From Coenobita brevimanus (lineage: Eukaryota > Arthropoda > Malacostraca > Decapoda > Coenobitidae): DNA of 64,000 bases. The notes below the pieces were generated by a model that saw only the letters and a program-made list of their open reading frames with translations, searched no databases and was not told where the DNA came from. Shown here one piece after another: positions 1 through 10,672 of this stretch. The number at the start of each line of letters is the position of its first letter. Within the stretch, counting starts at the first letter, position 1. A program made the position numbers and the translations under genes. Where the stretch lies: assembly GCA_032717465.1 (NCBI GenBank), contig CM064690.1:8420643-8484642 (forward strand), given 5' to 3'.

Positions 1-261
1 TGTTTCTAGTGATAATATCAGGCTGTGGTAATCATATTACGGGTTGTCGGGAAGTGTAAAGTGGAGACTTCGTTACCCAACTTCATAGATCTCCACAAGT
101 CCTACGGTACTCGACGAAGGCTCAACAAACATCCCAGGAGAAAGCTGAAGGTATGTTCCATAAGCACATATAATTATAATATTCTAGGACTAATAACTGA
201 TTTTTGGCAAATATTTTTAGAGAGTCTGTCGGAGCGCGAATATGCCCGCGAGACACACAAG

Positions 262-805
262 TCAGGCAAACACAACCCCGCGGTTTAGGGGTCCCTTAAA
301 CATGCCTGAGGTAAAAGTGGGTACAGAAGTGGTTAGAATAGTTCCAGAGCTTAGTGGATTTTGTGGATTTATTGGAGTGCCGATGGGTGTTGCTGTAGCC
401 TGTTCTGCCCCAATGTTCACAGTCTCATCTGCACTAGGAGTGCCTTCGTCACTATGACTAGTGAACATTTCGGGACTAGTTTGACACTCAGGCACTGTTT
501 GATATGTAAGTCCAGAATGCAAGTGCAAGAGGTTTCTAGTCTTCCTCAATATCTATTTGCCCAAATGCGTCCTGCCTACCTTCAAGTCTATCCCCAAGAT
601 TTCCTGCACTCATATCATCTGACAGTTGTACAACCTTATCCAACTTCTCTGCTCTCCACTCGTGTAAGTCTAAGTCTGAATCTATGTCCGATTCACCATA
701 GTCAAGTTCCCACTGCACCTGTTCTAAAGAGATAGTTTTATCCTCAGTTGTTGGCTGTGTCTTATCTCTTTTAGTCTTATATCCCAACCTTCTCAGCCCG
801 TCCAT
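262..805 (-). pseudogene. Two overlapping acidic ORF remnants, unrecognised
   Basis: Reading leftwards, an 89-codon frame (805-536) is rich in Asp and Glu and ends in QIDIEED. It overlaps a 95-codon frame (549-262) rich in Ser, Thr and Pro. The two are in different frames, which suggests one older coding region broken by a frameshift near 540-550. Just upstream (about 862-806) a third stretch reads as basic residues ending KIKWTG before a stop. I recognise no domain. The composition would suit the C-terminal tail of a retrotransposon polyprotein. The LTR and leader on the same strand at 3160-4022 could belong to the same element, split by the RTE insertion between them, but nothing proves the link. 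Confidence 0.25.
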
Positions 806-905
806 TTAATCTTTGCCAGCACTATTCTCTTACCAGTCACAATAAGTTCTGGACTTACACAAATAAATTAGTTATGGGCTTAGCAATAGAGAACGGGACA
901 CAGAC

Positions 906-928
906 AATCTATCTATCTATCTATCTAT
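906..928 (-). repeat. (GATA)n microsatellite tail of RTE LINE
   Basis: About five ATCT units (GATA-type on the minus strand) directly abut the conserved 3' end of the LINE that follows. RTE-clade LINEs typically end in a short microsatellite rather than poly(A), so this is read as the tail. Confidence 0.75.
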
Positions 929-3154
929 TGCCAGACGCCTCAATCCCGTTGGGGTGACCACAAACAAATCGCCTCCAAGTCGCCCTGTCCCCCGCCATTT
1001 CACTGCCCTGCTCCCAACTCACACACCCCTCTCTCATATACCTCTCCACCCCATCCCTCCATCTCATCCTCGGCCTCCCCCTCCCTCTCCTCCCCTCCAC
1101 CTCACTCACATACACTCTCTTCGTCAGTCTTTCACCCTCCATCCTCTCCACATGGCCAAACCACCTCAGTGTGTTCCTCATAACGCTTTCTATCACATCC
1201 ACATCCACACCACAACGCTCCTTTATATCCTCATTCATCAGCCTGTCTCTCCATGTGACTCCACAGGCTCCTCTTAAATAACTCATTTCCACTGCTCTCA
1301 CTCTTGACTTGTGTCCTTCCAACAACGTCCAAACTTCACTTCCATACGTTAGAGTTGGTATACAATACTGTCATGTAGTAACTCTTTCACTTCCATGCTC
1401 ACTTCCTTGTTTCTTATCACTGCTTTCAAGGAACAGGCAACCTTTCTTCCCTGCTGTACCCTTTCAAGCACTTCACCCTCCAAACCTTCATCCATACTCA
1501 TCACACTACCCAAGTACTTAAACGTACTCACATTTTCCAATTCCTCACCATCCAACCTCGCTGTACATTCACTGACTTCACCTCTTTCAAAGACCATCAC
1601 TTTACTCTTCCCTACATTCGCCTTTAGATTCCGTTTCTTACACACTCTCCCAAACTCATCCACCAAGCCTTGCAGCTCCCCTTCGTCTTCACTCAACAAC
1701 ACAGTATCATCTGCAAACAACAGTACAGGGAGTTTCCAAACACTATCCTCTCTCACCAGAGCCGCTCCAACATCCACTACCCTACCTTGTACCTCTTTTA
1801 TTACCCCATCCATGTACAGATTGAACAACCATGGAGACATGACACATCCCTGTTTCAAACCAACTTTCATAGAGAAAAATTCACTTAGTTCACCATCCAC
1901 ACGCACTGCAGCCTTCGCACCATCGTACATACTCTTCACAGCATTCAACAACTTCCCATCTACTCCATATATTCTTAACACTTTCCAGAATCCTTGTCTA
2001 TCCACCCTGTCATATGCTTTCTCCAAATTCATGAAAGCCGCATACAACTTCTTTCCCTCCTCAAGAAACTTTTCCACTAAAGATCTAAGAATGAATATCT
2101 GATCTACACAACCTCTTCCCTTCCTAAAGCCTCCCTGTTCTTCTCCAACTAATTTCTCTGTTCTTTCTCTAACTCTGTCAATAAGTATCCTACCATACAC
2201 TTTTCTTAGTATACTAAGAAGACAAATGCCCCTATGATTACCACACACTTATTTTTCCCTTTTTCCTTGGTACAAGGGAATAATTATACCTGAGTTCCAA
2301 TCCTCCGGGACTCTACCTTCTTCCCAGGCCAATCTGCACATCTTCCACATCCATTCTACTACTATCTCTCCCCCATGCTTCAGCATTTCACCACACACTC
2401 CATCAATTCCTGGGTCTTTCTCCGATTTAACTTTCTTCATTGCTTCCACAACTTCTATCCTACTGATTTCTTCCTGTCTTCTCACCTCCCTCCTTCTCCC
2501 AGCCATTCCATCCTCTATGTTCAACAATTCCTTAAAGTATTCTCTCCATATGCTCACTTTTTCTCCCTTCTCCACTAGTAATCTACCATTTTTATCTTTC
2601 ACTCCCCTGCTAACTTCACTTCCACCCTGTCTTACTCTTTTCACCTCTTTCCAGAACATTTTCTTACAGTCCCTCCACTTTACACTCGAATTCCTTCCTA
2701 ATTCCTCATCCACTCCCTTCTTACTCTCTCTTACTAACCTTTTTACCTCTCTCTTTCTTTCTACATATAACTCTCTCTTCCGCCTCTCAACTTCTTCCAC
2801 GCCCCTATTTCTCATCCATTCATTGTATGCTTTCTTCTTTTGTGCCACAGCCTATCTCACCTCTTCAGTCCACCACGCCGTTCCTTGCACCCCCCTCCGT
2901 CTTCTCTTCCTTCCACACACCACATCACATGCTGCACATATTTCTTCTGTAAATATCCTACATACACCTTCCACGTCTCCCATCTGCTCCAATTCATATT
3001 TGCCCAATCGTTCCTCCACTTCTCTCTTATACTCTGCCTTTTTCTCATCCTCTTGTAACCTTTCCACTCTCCTTGCAACTACTCCTTCCTCTCGTCTTTC
3101 CCTTCTTCTATTCCTCCATCTTTCTTGAATCCTAATTCTGGCCACCACCAAGTA
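908..3154 (-). mobile_element. 5'-truncated RTE-clade LINE with broken reverse transcriptase
   Basis: The minus strand encodes a LINE reverse transcriptase lacking the endonuclease domain. One frame runs from 3151 to 1349 and is broken by two in-frame stops (2854-2852 and 2251-2249). The rest (1325-921) lies in another frame, so there is also a frameshift near 1340. Visible landmarks are KDPGIDG (finger region), NHRGICLLS, FMNLEKAYDRVD (motif A), GLKQGCVMSPWLF (motif B), LLFADDTVLL (motif C, catalytic FADD) and FKYLGS. The C-terminal end carries GRRGRGRPRMRWRDGVERYM, typical of RTE elements. The 3' terminus is GGCGTCTGGCAAT followed by a GATA-type tail. Loss of the 5' half is the usual result of incomplete target-primed reverse transcription. 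Not functional. Confidence 0.88.
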
Positions 3155-3159
3155 GTGGG

Positions 3160-3739
3160 GACTGAGAAACTTTTAGCTTCAAGCGTTTCCTATACTATCG
3201 TGTGTTGGTAGCGGAGTGTATGTCTTGTGGAATAACATGTATGTACACTAACCTAAGTGTATTCAGATGATGATGAAATCCAGGTAGGTTTGCACTGCAA
3301 CTCCAAGGAAATCGCACACACTCGCTCAGGTTTCCTCCCTCCAGCTGCACTGAGACGTACCCTCTACGCTCACTACGAGTCGACCTCCACTTTCTCGTAT
3401 GCCTCACCTCTCAGGATGACGTCATCCCTCTCAGCGCTGGCCTAGAGCTTCTTCCCCATGACAGAGAGATATCTCGCCCAAATCTCGCAAGAGACAGAGA
3501 TTCAATTCTTGAGAGAACGAGTTTCACAACTCCGATTGTTCCTGCTGTTACTGTTTCTATCCTTTATCTCACTCTGCAATTAGTCCCTTTGCAAAAGTGG
3601 GATTTTCTTGAATGATTCTGTTAAATTTCACCTGAGATTAAGATGCAACATGAACGGTTCCAAGGGTTGCTCACTTCACATGAGTTAGAGTCCCTTTTTC
3701 AGCACCGTTCGTATCCCAGCACTACGCCACCAGTTTAAA
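3160..3739 (-). other. Probable 5' leader of an LTR retrotransposon
   Basis: This stretch follows the LTR at 3740-4022 on the minus strand. It begins with TTTAAACTGGTGGCGTAG, the layout expected where a 5' LTR meets a primer-binding site, and carries no long open frame apart from a 70-codon basic frame (3407-3195) that I do not recognise. It ends where the RTE LINE begins, so the rest of the element has been displaced or lost. Confidence 0.4.
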
Positions 3740-4022
3740 TGTTTCAGCGTAGACTCTGCTGAATTCCACAGTTAGCTGCCAAGACTATAATGATATGCCC
3801 AGGATCAGGAGCAGGTAGCGTGTCAGGTGAATCAGAAAAACAGGTGCAGGTGTGTTTCTCCCTCTTTATTATACCATAGAAAGTTACAGCTGTGACAAGA
3901 GAGATAATGGAGTTGAGTGTCTACCTCTGGCGGGAGCTAGAAGTTATCTGACTGCACCTTGCTGCCTAGCCTGGGAACCGGTATAGGTCAGCAAATTAAG
4001 AGATCCCATTACCTCTCAGACA
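3740..4022 (-). repeat. Probable 283-bp LTR (5' copy), minus orientation
   Basis: On the minus strand the segment starts TGTCTGAGAGG and ends CGCTGAAACA, giving the TG...CA ends of an LTR. It contains an AATAAA polyadenylation signal, and is followed at once by a TGGTGGCGTAGTGCTGGGA-type sequence that resembles a primer-binding site. I see no second LTR in the window, so this is a partial element. The ends are inferred from one copy only. Confidence 0.45.
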
Positions 4023-4302
4023 TATGGAGATATGTATACGGGTAGGTGTGAGTTACAACTTAACAGTGCACTTCAGACATCTCAGTAAGGCAGTATTAAT
4101 AGTGTATGTAATATTAACACAAATTTCCCCAAGAATGAGATATGTACAAAATTTATACTCTTCCCTCACCCATCCTTTACCCTCCCTGTTTTTGTCTAAA
4201 GGCGCTGGCCTCAGCAATGTCTGGGCAGCCTCTCTCTCCCAGACTACACTCAATAGTGAGGAGGCATTTGGTTATTTATCACAACATTACCATACATATC
4301 CA
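4023..4302. other. No recognisable feature
   Basis: Unique-looking sequence between the LTR and the mariner remnant. Short open frames on both strands have no recognisable similarity. Confidence 0.4.
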
Positions 4303-5002
4303 TTAAAAATGAATAAATACATCCATGTATAACATGGAGAGTAATGTGAGAACATAACTCATTGTGGGAGTGATGCCTAGAACCAGAACACAAGTCTCGT
4401 CTCCAGTGATAACAGTCTTCAGAAAGTCTGGATAGCGATCTGCACACTTTAAAATGTCTTGAGCAACATTCATCCGCAGAGCTTGTTGTTCACGTGAAGA
4501 GGGCTTTGGAACGAACTTGGAGGCAACTCTTCGCATGCCCAAATCATCCGTAGAAATTTCGTATGGTGAGCAATCAGTGAATCTAGTTTCATTAGCCATT
4601 TCTCTGACAGTCAACCAATGATTTCCCATGACCAAATCGCAGACTTTCTTCATATATTCAGCACTTCTGCTTGTTGATGGCATCCCAGGACCTTGATCAC
4701 TGGACGGACATTTGGCCATTTTTGAAGTGATTGTACCACTCCTTTATTTGCATTACTCTCATGGCTTCATTCATAAAATCTTGCTGGGTCTTCCTGATAA
4801 TTTCAACGAATGTATCACCTATCTTTAGGCAAAATTTAATGCAGTATCGCTGTTCAACTTTTTCGGTCATCGTGGCCAGCTCTGGAACCCAATGAACGTA
4901 AGGTGCACGACCATTAACACAGGCTGTCTGAAAGTCACTGAAACACCTGTGGTGGCTGGCTGAAATCAAGCATGAGCACGGAGGTCCTGCACGATGCAAC
5001 AC
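4303..5002 (-). pseudogene. Mariner-family transposase remnant
   Basis: Two minus-strand frames (5002-4697, then 4719-4303) join through a frameshift near 4700-4720. The first carries EQRYCIKFCLKIGDTFVEII, MQIKEWYNHFKNG and related residues, the N-terminal HTH domain of mariner transposases (the domain also found in SETMAR). The second carries the linker and second HTH (STDDLGMRRVASKFVPK) and then FLKTVITGDET, where the first catalytic Asp of the DDD/E core lies. After this the similarity fades (CVLVLGI instead of the usual WVY...) and the remaining two catalytic acids are missing. It is an inactive, C-terminally truncated copy. No terminal inverted repeats were identified. Confidence 0.82.
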
Positions 5003-6241
5003 AAAACCACGACCCTATCCTCCAACTGGTTGGTGAAAAAGAAAAAAAATGAAGTTGGATACTCTCTGAATAGACTTCGTATGTTAACAAACTATTATTC
5101 AAAATGGTTATGACATGTTTTAGTTGATTATACAATAGGTAAAGTTTGAAGATAATCTGTCAGATATCGGCTCCCACTACTCTATTTTAACTCAGTGTCT
5201 GGATGAAGTTTAATGTGGCGTCCAAATTATTATTATTATTATTTCTTTTGTTTTTTTTTCACTCAAATGAAATGTCAGTGAGCCCCAATGAAATGCGCCA
5301 ATACTGACTGATCTATCTCCACATCCCACGAAAATCTGGTTTGCGTAGTAATATGAGCCATTCGATATTTCATTCTTAAAATCAGGGAACTTTCTTCAGC
5401 CTGGAATGACCCACTCAGATCAAAGGCATTGGAAGCATCTTTCATAAAGGTAAAAGTGAAAAATTCTTGAGTGCTTCTGTATAACTAATCTTAATGTTCC
5501 CTCAGACCACGACATGCGACTGTCAGTTTATAATCCAGCGATAGGATTCTCGAACGTATTTGCAATTGATTCGCTGTCTTAAGTTATATCAGATATGCAG
5601 GAAGAGGTAGAGACTTACTAGAATCCATACTTTTCTCTCCTTCTTGCTAAAGCATATATATTTTGACGGTAATTTTCCTCTCATTATCGGGATTTTTTTT
5701 TTTTTTTTCTGTAGGAGGAATAATAAGTACGTGAATACTCTGCTCTCTCATTTTCGTCCCTTCCCCTTCCTGGCAAAAACAAATAACAGTTATGATTATC
5801 ACAGGAAATCATTTGTAAATATGTTGAACACATCCCCGCAGATCCCTACTTTTAGCTTGAAGAAATATACATACTGGGTTGGAGTAGACTGTAGCACCAG
5901 TCGAGCAGGGCAGTACTGCCAATGTGGATGGAAAGCTGATGACAGGGAGAGCTGGAGCTCCGGTTTTCATCAGCCCTCGGGACTAGTTCCTGGCCATCCC
6001 CCTCTGCTGAACTTTTTCAGTGTCTCAGTAACACAGACAGTAGGTCAACAGTCTCTCCAGTACAAGTTTCTCTATCAACACCAAACTACATGCATAGTAC
6101 AAACTACATTTCCTTTTCCAAAATTCAAAAACATATTATGGCTTCAAGACACATAGCCTCGGATTCTCCAGGGGGGGGGAGACCATAAATGCTCCCACCT
6201 TCTGCCCATCTCCCGGTGACGACTCGAGCCGCCTGGAACCA
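5003..6241. other. Intergenic sequence with short low-complexity tracts
   Basis: There is an (ATT)n run near 5228-5242, oligo-T runs near 5252 and 5693-5709, and an oligo-G run at about 6171-6180. An open frame of 170 codons (5644-6156, plus) has no recognisable domain. The last part, from roughly 6150, may be the 5' untranslated or ORF1 end of the LINE that starts at 6242. Confidence 0.4.
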
Positions 6242-9180
6242 TTGTCTGACTCATTTCTTCTTCATTTCTGCAACATTTCTGGCCTTTCCTCTAACTTTCG
6301 CACTGTTGAGCACCACCTCTCCTCCTCTAAACCTCACCTTCTTTTCCTAACTGAGACTCAGCTGTCTGAGACAACTGACAGCAAACTCTTTTCTGTATCC
6401 TCCTACTTTCTCTATACTCATTTCAAAGCCAACGGTGGCTACTGTGTATACTGTATATACGCAACGACTTATCTTGCTCTCGTGTTCCTGAATTCGAACC
6501 TTTTGAATTCTCTACACTCTGGCTTCGGGTTTCCTGTTATTCTCTGACTAAATATATCTGTGCTGTTTATTTATTCCCTAATTCTACTGACTATCAGAAA
6601 TTCTTCGACCTTCTTACTTCTACGATGGAACACATTCTATCCATTTCTCCTTTCTCTAATCTCCATTCTAGGAGATTTCAATGTTCACCACCACCTTTGG
6701 CTCTCCTCTCCTTTCACTGATCCACGTGGTGAACAAGCCTACATCTTTTCTATCCTTAATGACCTAGAGCAGCTTGTACACCACCCTACCCGTATCCCTG
6801 ACCACCTTGGTGAGAGCTCCAACATACTTGATCTCTTCCCTACAACTAATCCTTATGCATACACTGTTAATCTTATTTCTCAGTTGGGCTCCTCCAATCA
6901 CAACCTTATTACCTTAACTTGTCCTATCGCTCCGGTGCAGCTTGTGGACCCTCCAAAGAAACATCGTCCGTGGCACTTTGGAGCTGCAGACTGGGAGGCC
7001 CTCAGGCAGTATTTCTTTGATTTTCCCTGGAATGATTATTGCTTCCATGGCTGGGAGCCATCTGAGTGTGCCTTGCGCATTACAGAGGTTATTCTCTCGG
7101 GCATGGAAGCATACATTCCTTTCTCATATCCTGTGACTAATCCAAGAAAGCCTTAGTTTAATCACGCATGTTCTAATGCTGTCTGCAATAAGAAGAGGGC
7201 CTATGAAAGGTACTGGAGCCAACCCACCCCTGAATCATATCTTTTTTACGTTTCTGCCCGGAATCGTGCTAAGTCTGTTCTTTGCTCTGCTAAAAATAAT
7301 TTCATCCATACTAAATGCTGTCAACTCTCCAACTCGAATTCTTCCCGCTTCTTCTGGCCCCTTGCCAAAAACCATTCTAACACTTTACCTCATCATCCTT
7401 CCCACCTCTTTTCTACTCTGATGGTTCTGTAGCTATTTCTTCTACTGATAAAACAGATCTCTTCACTCCGAGTTTCTCCTCCAATTCTACCTTACCTGAT
7501 TCCGGTGCTGTTCCTCCATCACTTTCGCCCTATGACTTCCTCATGGCAGACGTTAAAATTTCTTTAGGTGATGTATTTTCTGCCATCACAGGCCTCAACA
7601 CTAACAAGGCATATGGGCCTGATGGAGTCCCTCCTGCTGTTCTCAGGAACTGTGCTTCTGTGCTTACATCTTGCCTAGGTAAACTCTTTCGCCTTTGTCT
7701 ATCAACTTGTACCTTTCCTTTTTGCTGGAAGTTTGCTCTCACTCAGCCAGTCCCAAAGAAGGGTGACCATTCCCAACACTCTAACTATCGTCCAATTGCT
7801 TTAACATCCTGTATTTCAAAAGTTTTCGAGTCTGTTCTTAATAGGAAAATTTTAAAGCATCTTTCATATCACAGCATTCTTTCTGATCGTCAGTATGGGT
7901 TCCGTCAGGGACGCTCCGCTGGCGATCTTCTCACCTGTCTTTCAGACTCCTGGTCATCCTCCTTTCGGGACTTTGGTGAAAGCTTTGCCATTGCACTTGA
8001 CATCTCAAAGGCTTTCGATTGAGTCTGGCATAAATCTTTAATTTCCAAACCGCCCTCTTAGGGTTTCTATCCTTCTATCTGTGCCTTCATCTATAGTTTC
8101 CTTTCCAGTCGTTCTATAGCTGCTGTTTAGACTGCCATCGTTCTTCTCCTAGACCTATCAACAGTGTGTTCCTCAGTGCTCTGTCCATCCTATCACCAAC
8201 TCTCTTCCTTTTGTTCATCAGTGACCTTCTAAGCTGTACATCTAACCCTATCCACTCCTACACTGATGACTCCACCCTTCACCTTTCCATTCGGTTCCCC
8301 CAACGTCCATCTCAGCAGTTACTTCAACAAGCAAGGGATAAGGCTATGGCACACCTAATGTCTGACTTAGCTCGTATCTCTGACTGGGGTAAAAACAATA
8401 TGGTTGTTTTTAATGCATCAAAGACTCAGTTCTTACACCTATTAACCTGACAAAATCTTCCACTGGTGTACCCACTAATGTTTAATAATATTCAGCTTAA
8501 TCCTGCACCATCGTTGAACATGCTTGGGGTTTCATTCACTCGGGACTTATCTTAGAAAGATCATATTACATCTCTTGTAAAATCTGCTTCCAAGAGATTG
8601 GGTGTGCTAAGCCGACTCTGCTTCTTCTTTACCCCGGCACAGTTGTTGACTCCATACACAAGTTTTATTCTCCTCTGTTTAGAGTACAACTCTCATGTGT
8701 GGGGAGGCTCCCCACATACAGCTCTTGTCAATAGGGTGGAGTCAAAGGCTTTTTGTCTTATCAGCTCTCCTCCTCTTACTGGCTCCCTTCAACCTCTGTC
8801 TCTTCACCGCACTGTTGCATCTTTATCTCTTTTCTATCCTTACGTCCATGGTCACTGCTCCTCTGAACTGTCTGGTTGCATCCCTCCACCTCTACGCACC
8901 CGTCTAGCAACAAACTCTCATCCCTTTTCTGTCCAACTTTCTAATGCAAGAGTTAACCGTAACTCCCAGTCCTTCATTTATGCAACAGGCCAACTCAAGA
9001 ACTGTCTCCCTCTGTCTTTATTTCCTGCTATCTACGATCTCCAGTCTTTCAGACGCAGTGTGTCCATGCATCTCGAAATGATTGGATCTTGAATTTGGCT
9101 CTCTCTTGTATTTTGTGTTTCTCTTGGAAGGAACATTTGTTGCGGGCTCGTGACCTTTGGTTCCTTCTCCCTAGCATAAA
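6242..9180 (+). mobile_element. Jockey-like LINE, copy A, multiply frameshifted
   Basis: The plus strand encodes an endonuclease-RT ORF in fragments. The endonuclease part (6242-6547, 6560-7156) shows [21 protein letters not shown] and SNHNLITLT, where the usual SDH is degraded to SNH. The RT part shows KAYGPDGVPP (7543-8022), NYRPIALTSCISKVFE, YGFRQGRSAGD, and ALDISKAFD, which is followed immediately by a stop (motif A). At 8166-8450 motif C reads YTDD instead of YADD. The C-terminal part is at 8598-9092. The 3' end reads CTTTGGTTCCTTCTCCCT and is followed by an A-rich AAACAAACAAAC stretch. It is the same family as the minus-strand copy at 24164-26816, which keeps YADD. Dead. Confidence 0.88.
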
Positions 9181-9189
9181 AAACAAACA

Positions 9190-10511
9190 AACAATATCAC
9201 GTCCACAGGTAACATAACTGGACGAGGATTTATAATTAAACCCTTTGTATTCTTCTTGTTTTTCTTAGTGACTTCAATGTAAATATTTTTTTGAAATACA
9301 TGTCAAACTTGAAAGGTTAGGTACAACCTTCAGTAACCCAATCACTACCAGAGACCCATCAGAAGTTGAACAAAACCTACCAGTGGTCGCCGGATTAAAA
9401 TGAGAAAGACGTCAATGAAATGAAAGGTTAACAAGGCAAAGGACAGATTCATAATCACACCCATCTCAGCCGTATCAACCATCCCACACATCCCAGAAGA
9501 TACCCAGTGTCTTTGGGTACACCCCTCAGACACCAGAAACAAGCCAGGTGCACGCCACACACACGCTCATAAAGCTCTACGGTAAAATGAGTAATACAGA
9601 AAGGGACACACACAGGATCTGGCCTACCCCGTGGGCAGGGCAGCCGACAGCCATCACTGGGGCTGGGGAAGATTGTCGATAACATGCTTCCCCCCCCCCC
9701 TCCCCCTGAAAACTGTGCTTAATATATTATACTCGAAGTCTAGCTCACGGCTACACTGCTCCCTAACCAGTGTGTCACTGCACATTGATATAATGCTAAA
9801 AGCATCCTGGTGCGCCATAGCATCTTCCCCTCCCTTTCCATAAAACAACGATAACAGTTACAAGGAAACTATAGTATTCGAGTATTACGTAAAGAAAAAG
9901 GAGAAATACTGTTTAGTAGTGGAAGGAAACAAATGAATACCTTAAAGTTTACGATCATTTGTCATGTATTCATGCAGTACATTGCATATGTATATTCCGC
10001 CCCATTCATAAATATCATAGGGATAATTATGTAAATTCCACGAACACGAAACAAATTATCAACACTAATAGATCGTAAACATAACATTATTGTTTATTTC
10101 TGCCATTTGATAGCAAAGAAGCAACTAGAGAACACAATCTGTTTCGTAATAGCTGAGGAAACTAAAACCATGCCCCATTAAATACACAAGAAAAAAGTTG
10201 TGGTGGTTTGCACTTTATGACACTGCATTTTACAATTTACTATTGTCTATTAGCATCACGTTTCCTGTTTTTCTGTTGGCAAAATTTTCTATAACCTCCG
10301 AGTAGTCTAGTGTTCCGGCCAATCTGCATTCGATGGACAGCAGACCCATAGCTGAAAGACGCTCTTGGCATATTGTGCGTTGGAGACAATTCTAAACCTT
10401 GGCCAGCGTACTGAACGAGCGTTCACCCAAAATCAAAGTAATTGGCAGTGGAACCGGAACACTTATAGCTTCAGTTATCATGTACCGAATATACTATATC
10501 AAATATTAATG
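9190..10511. other. Intergenic, no recognisable feature
   Basis: AT-rich sequence with an oligo-C tract near 9690-9710. No long open frame and no repeat I can recognise on either strand. Confidence 0.4.
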
Positions 10512-10672
10512 GTAATTATAATAATAATAATAATCTGGCCTTTTGTTTCTCAAAAGCGCCAGTTCTTCCTTTTGGGAATTCACTAGCGCTCGTTATTTTT
10601 ACAATTACAAGAATTGTGACATTTCCTGTATATAATACAAGCTACATCATATATACATGAAAGTGGCAAAAA

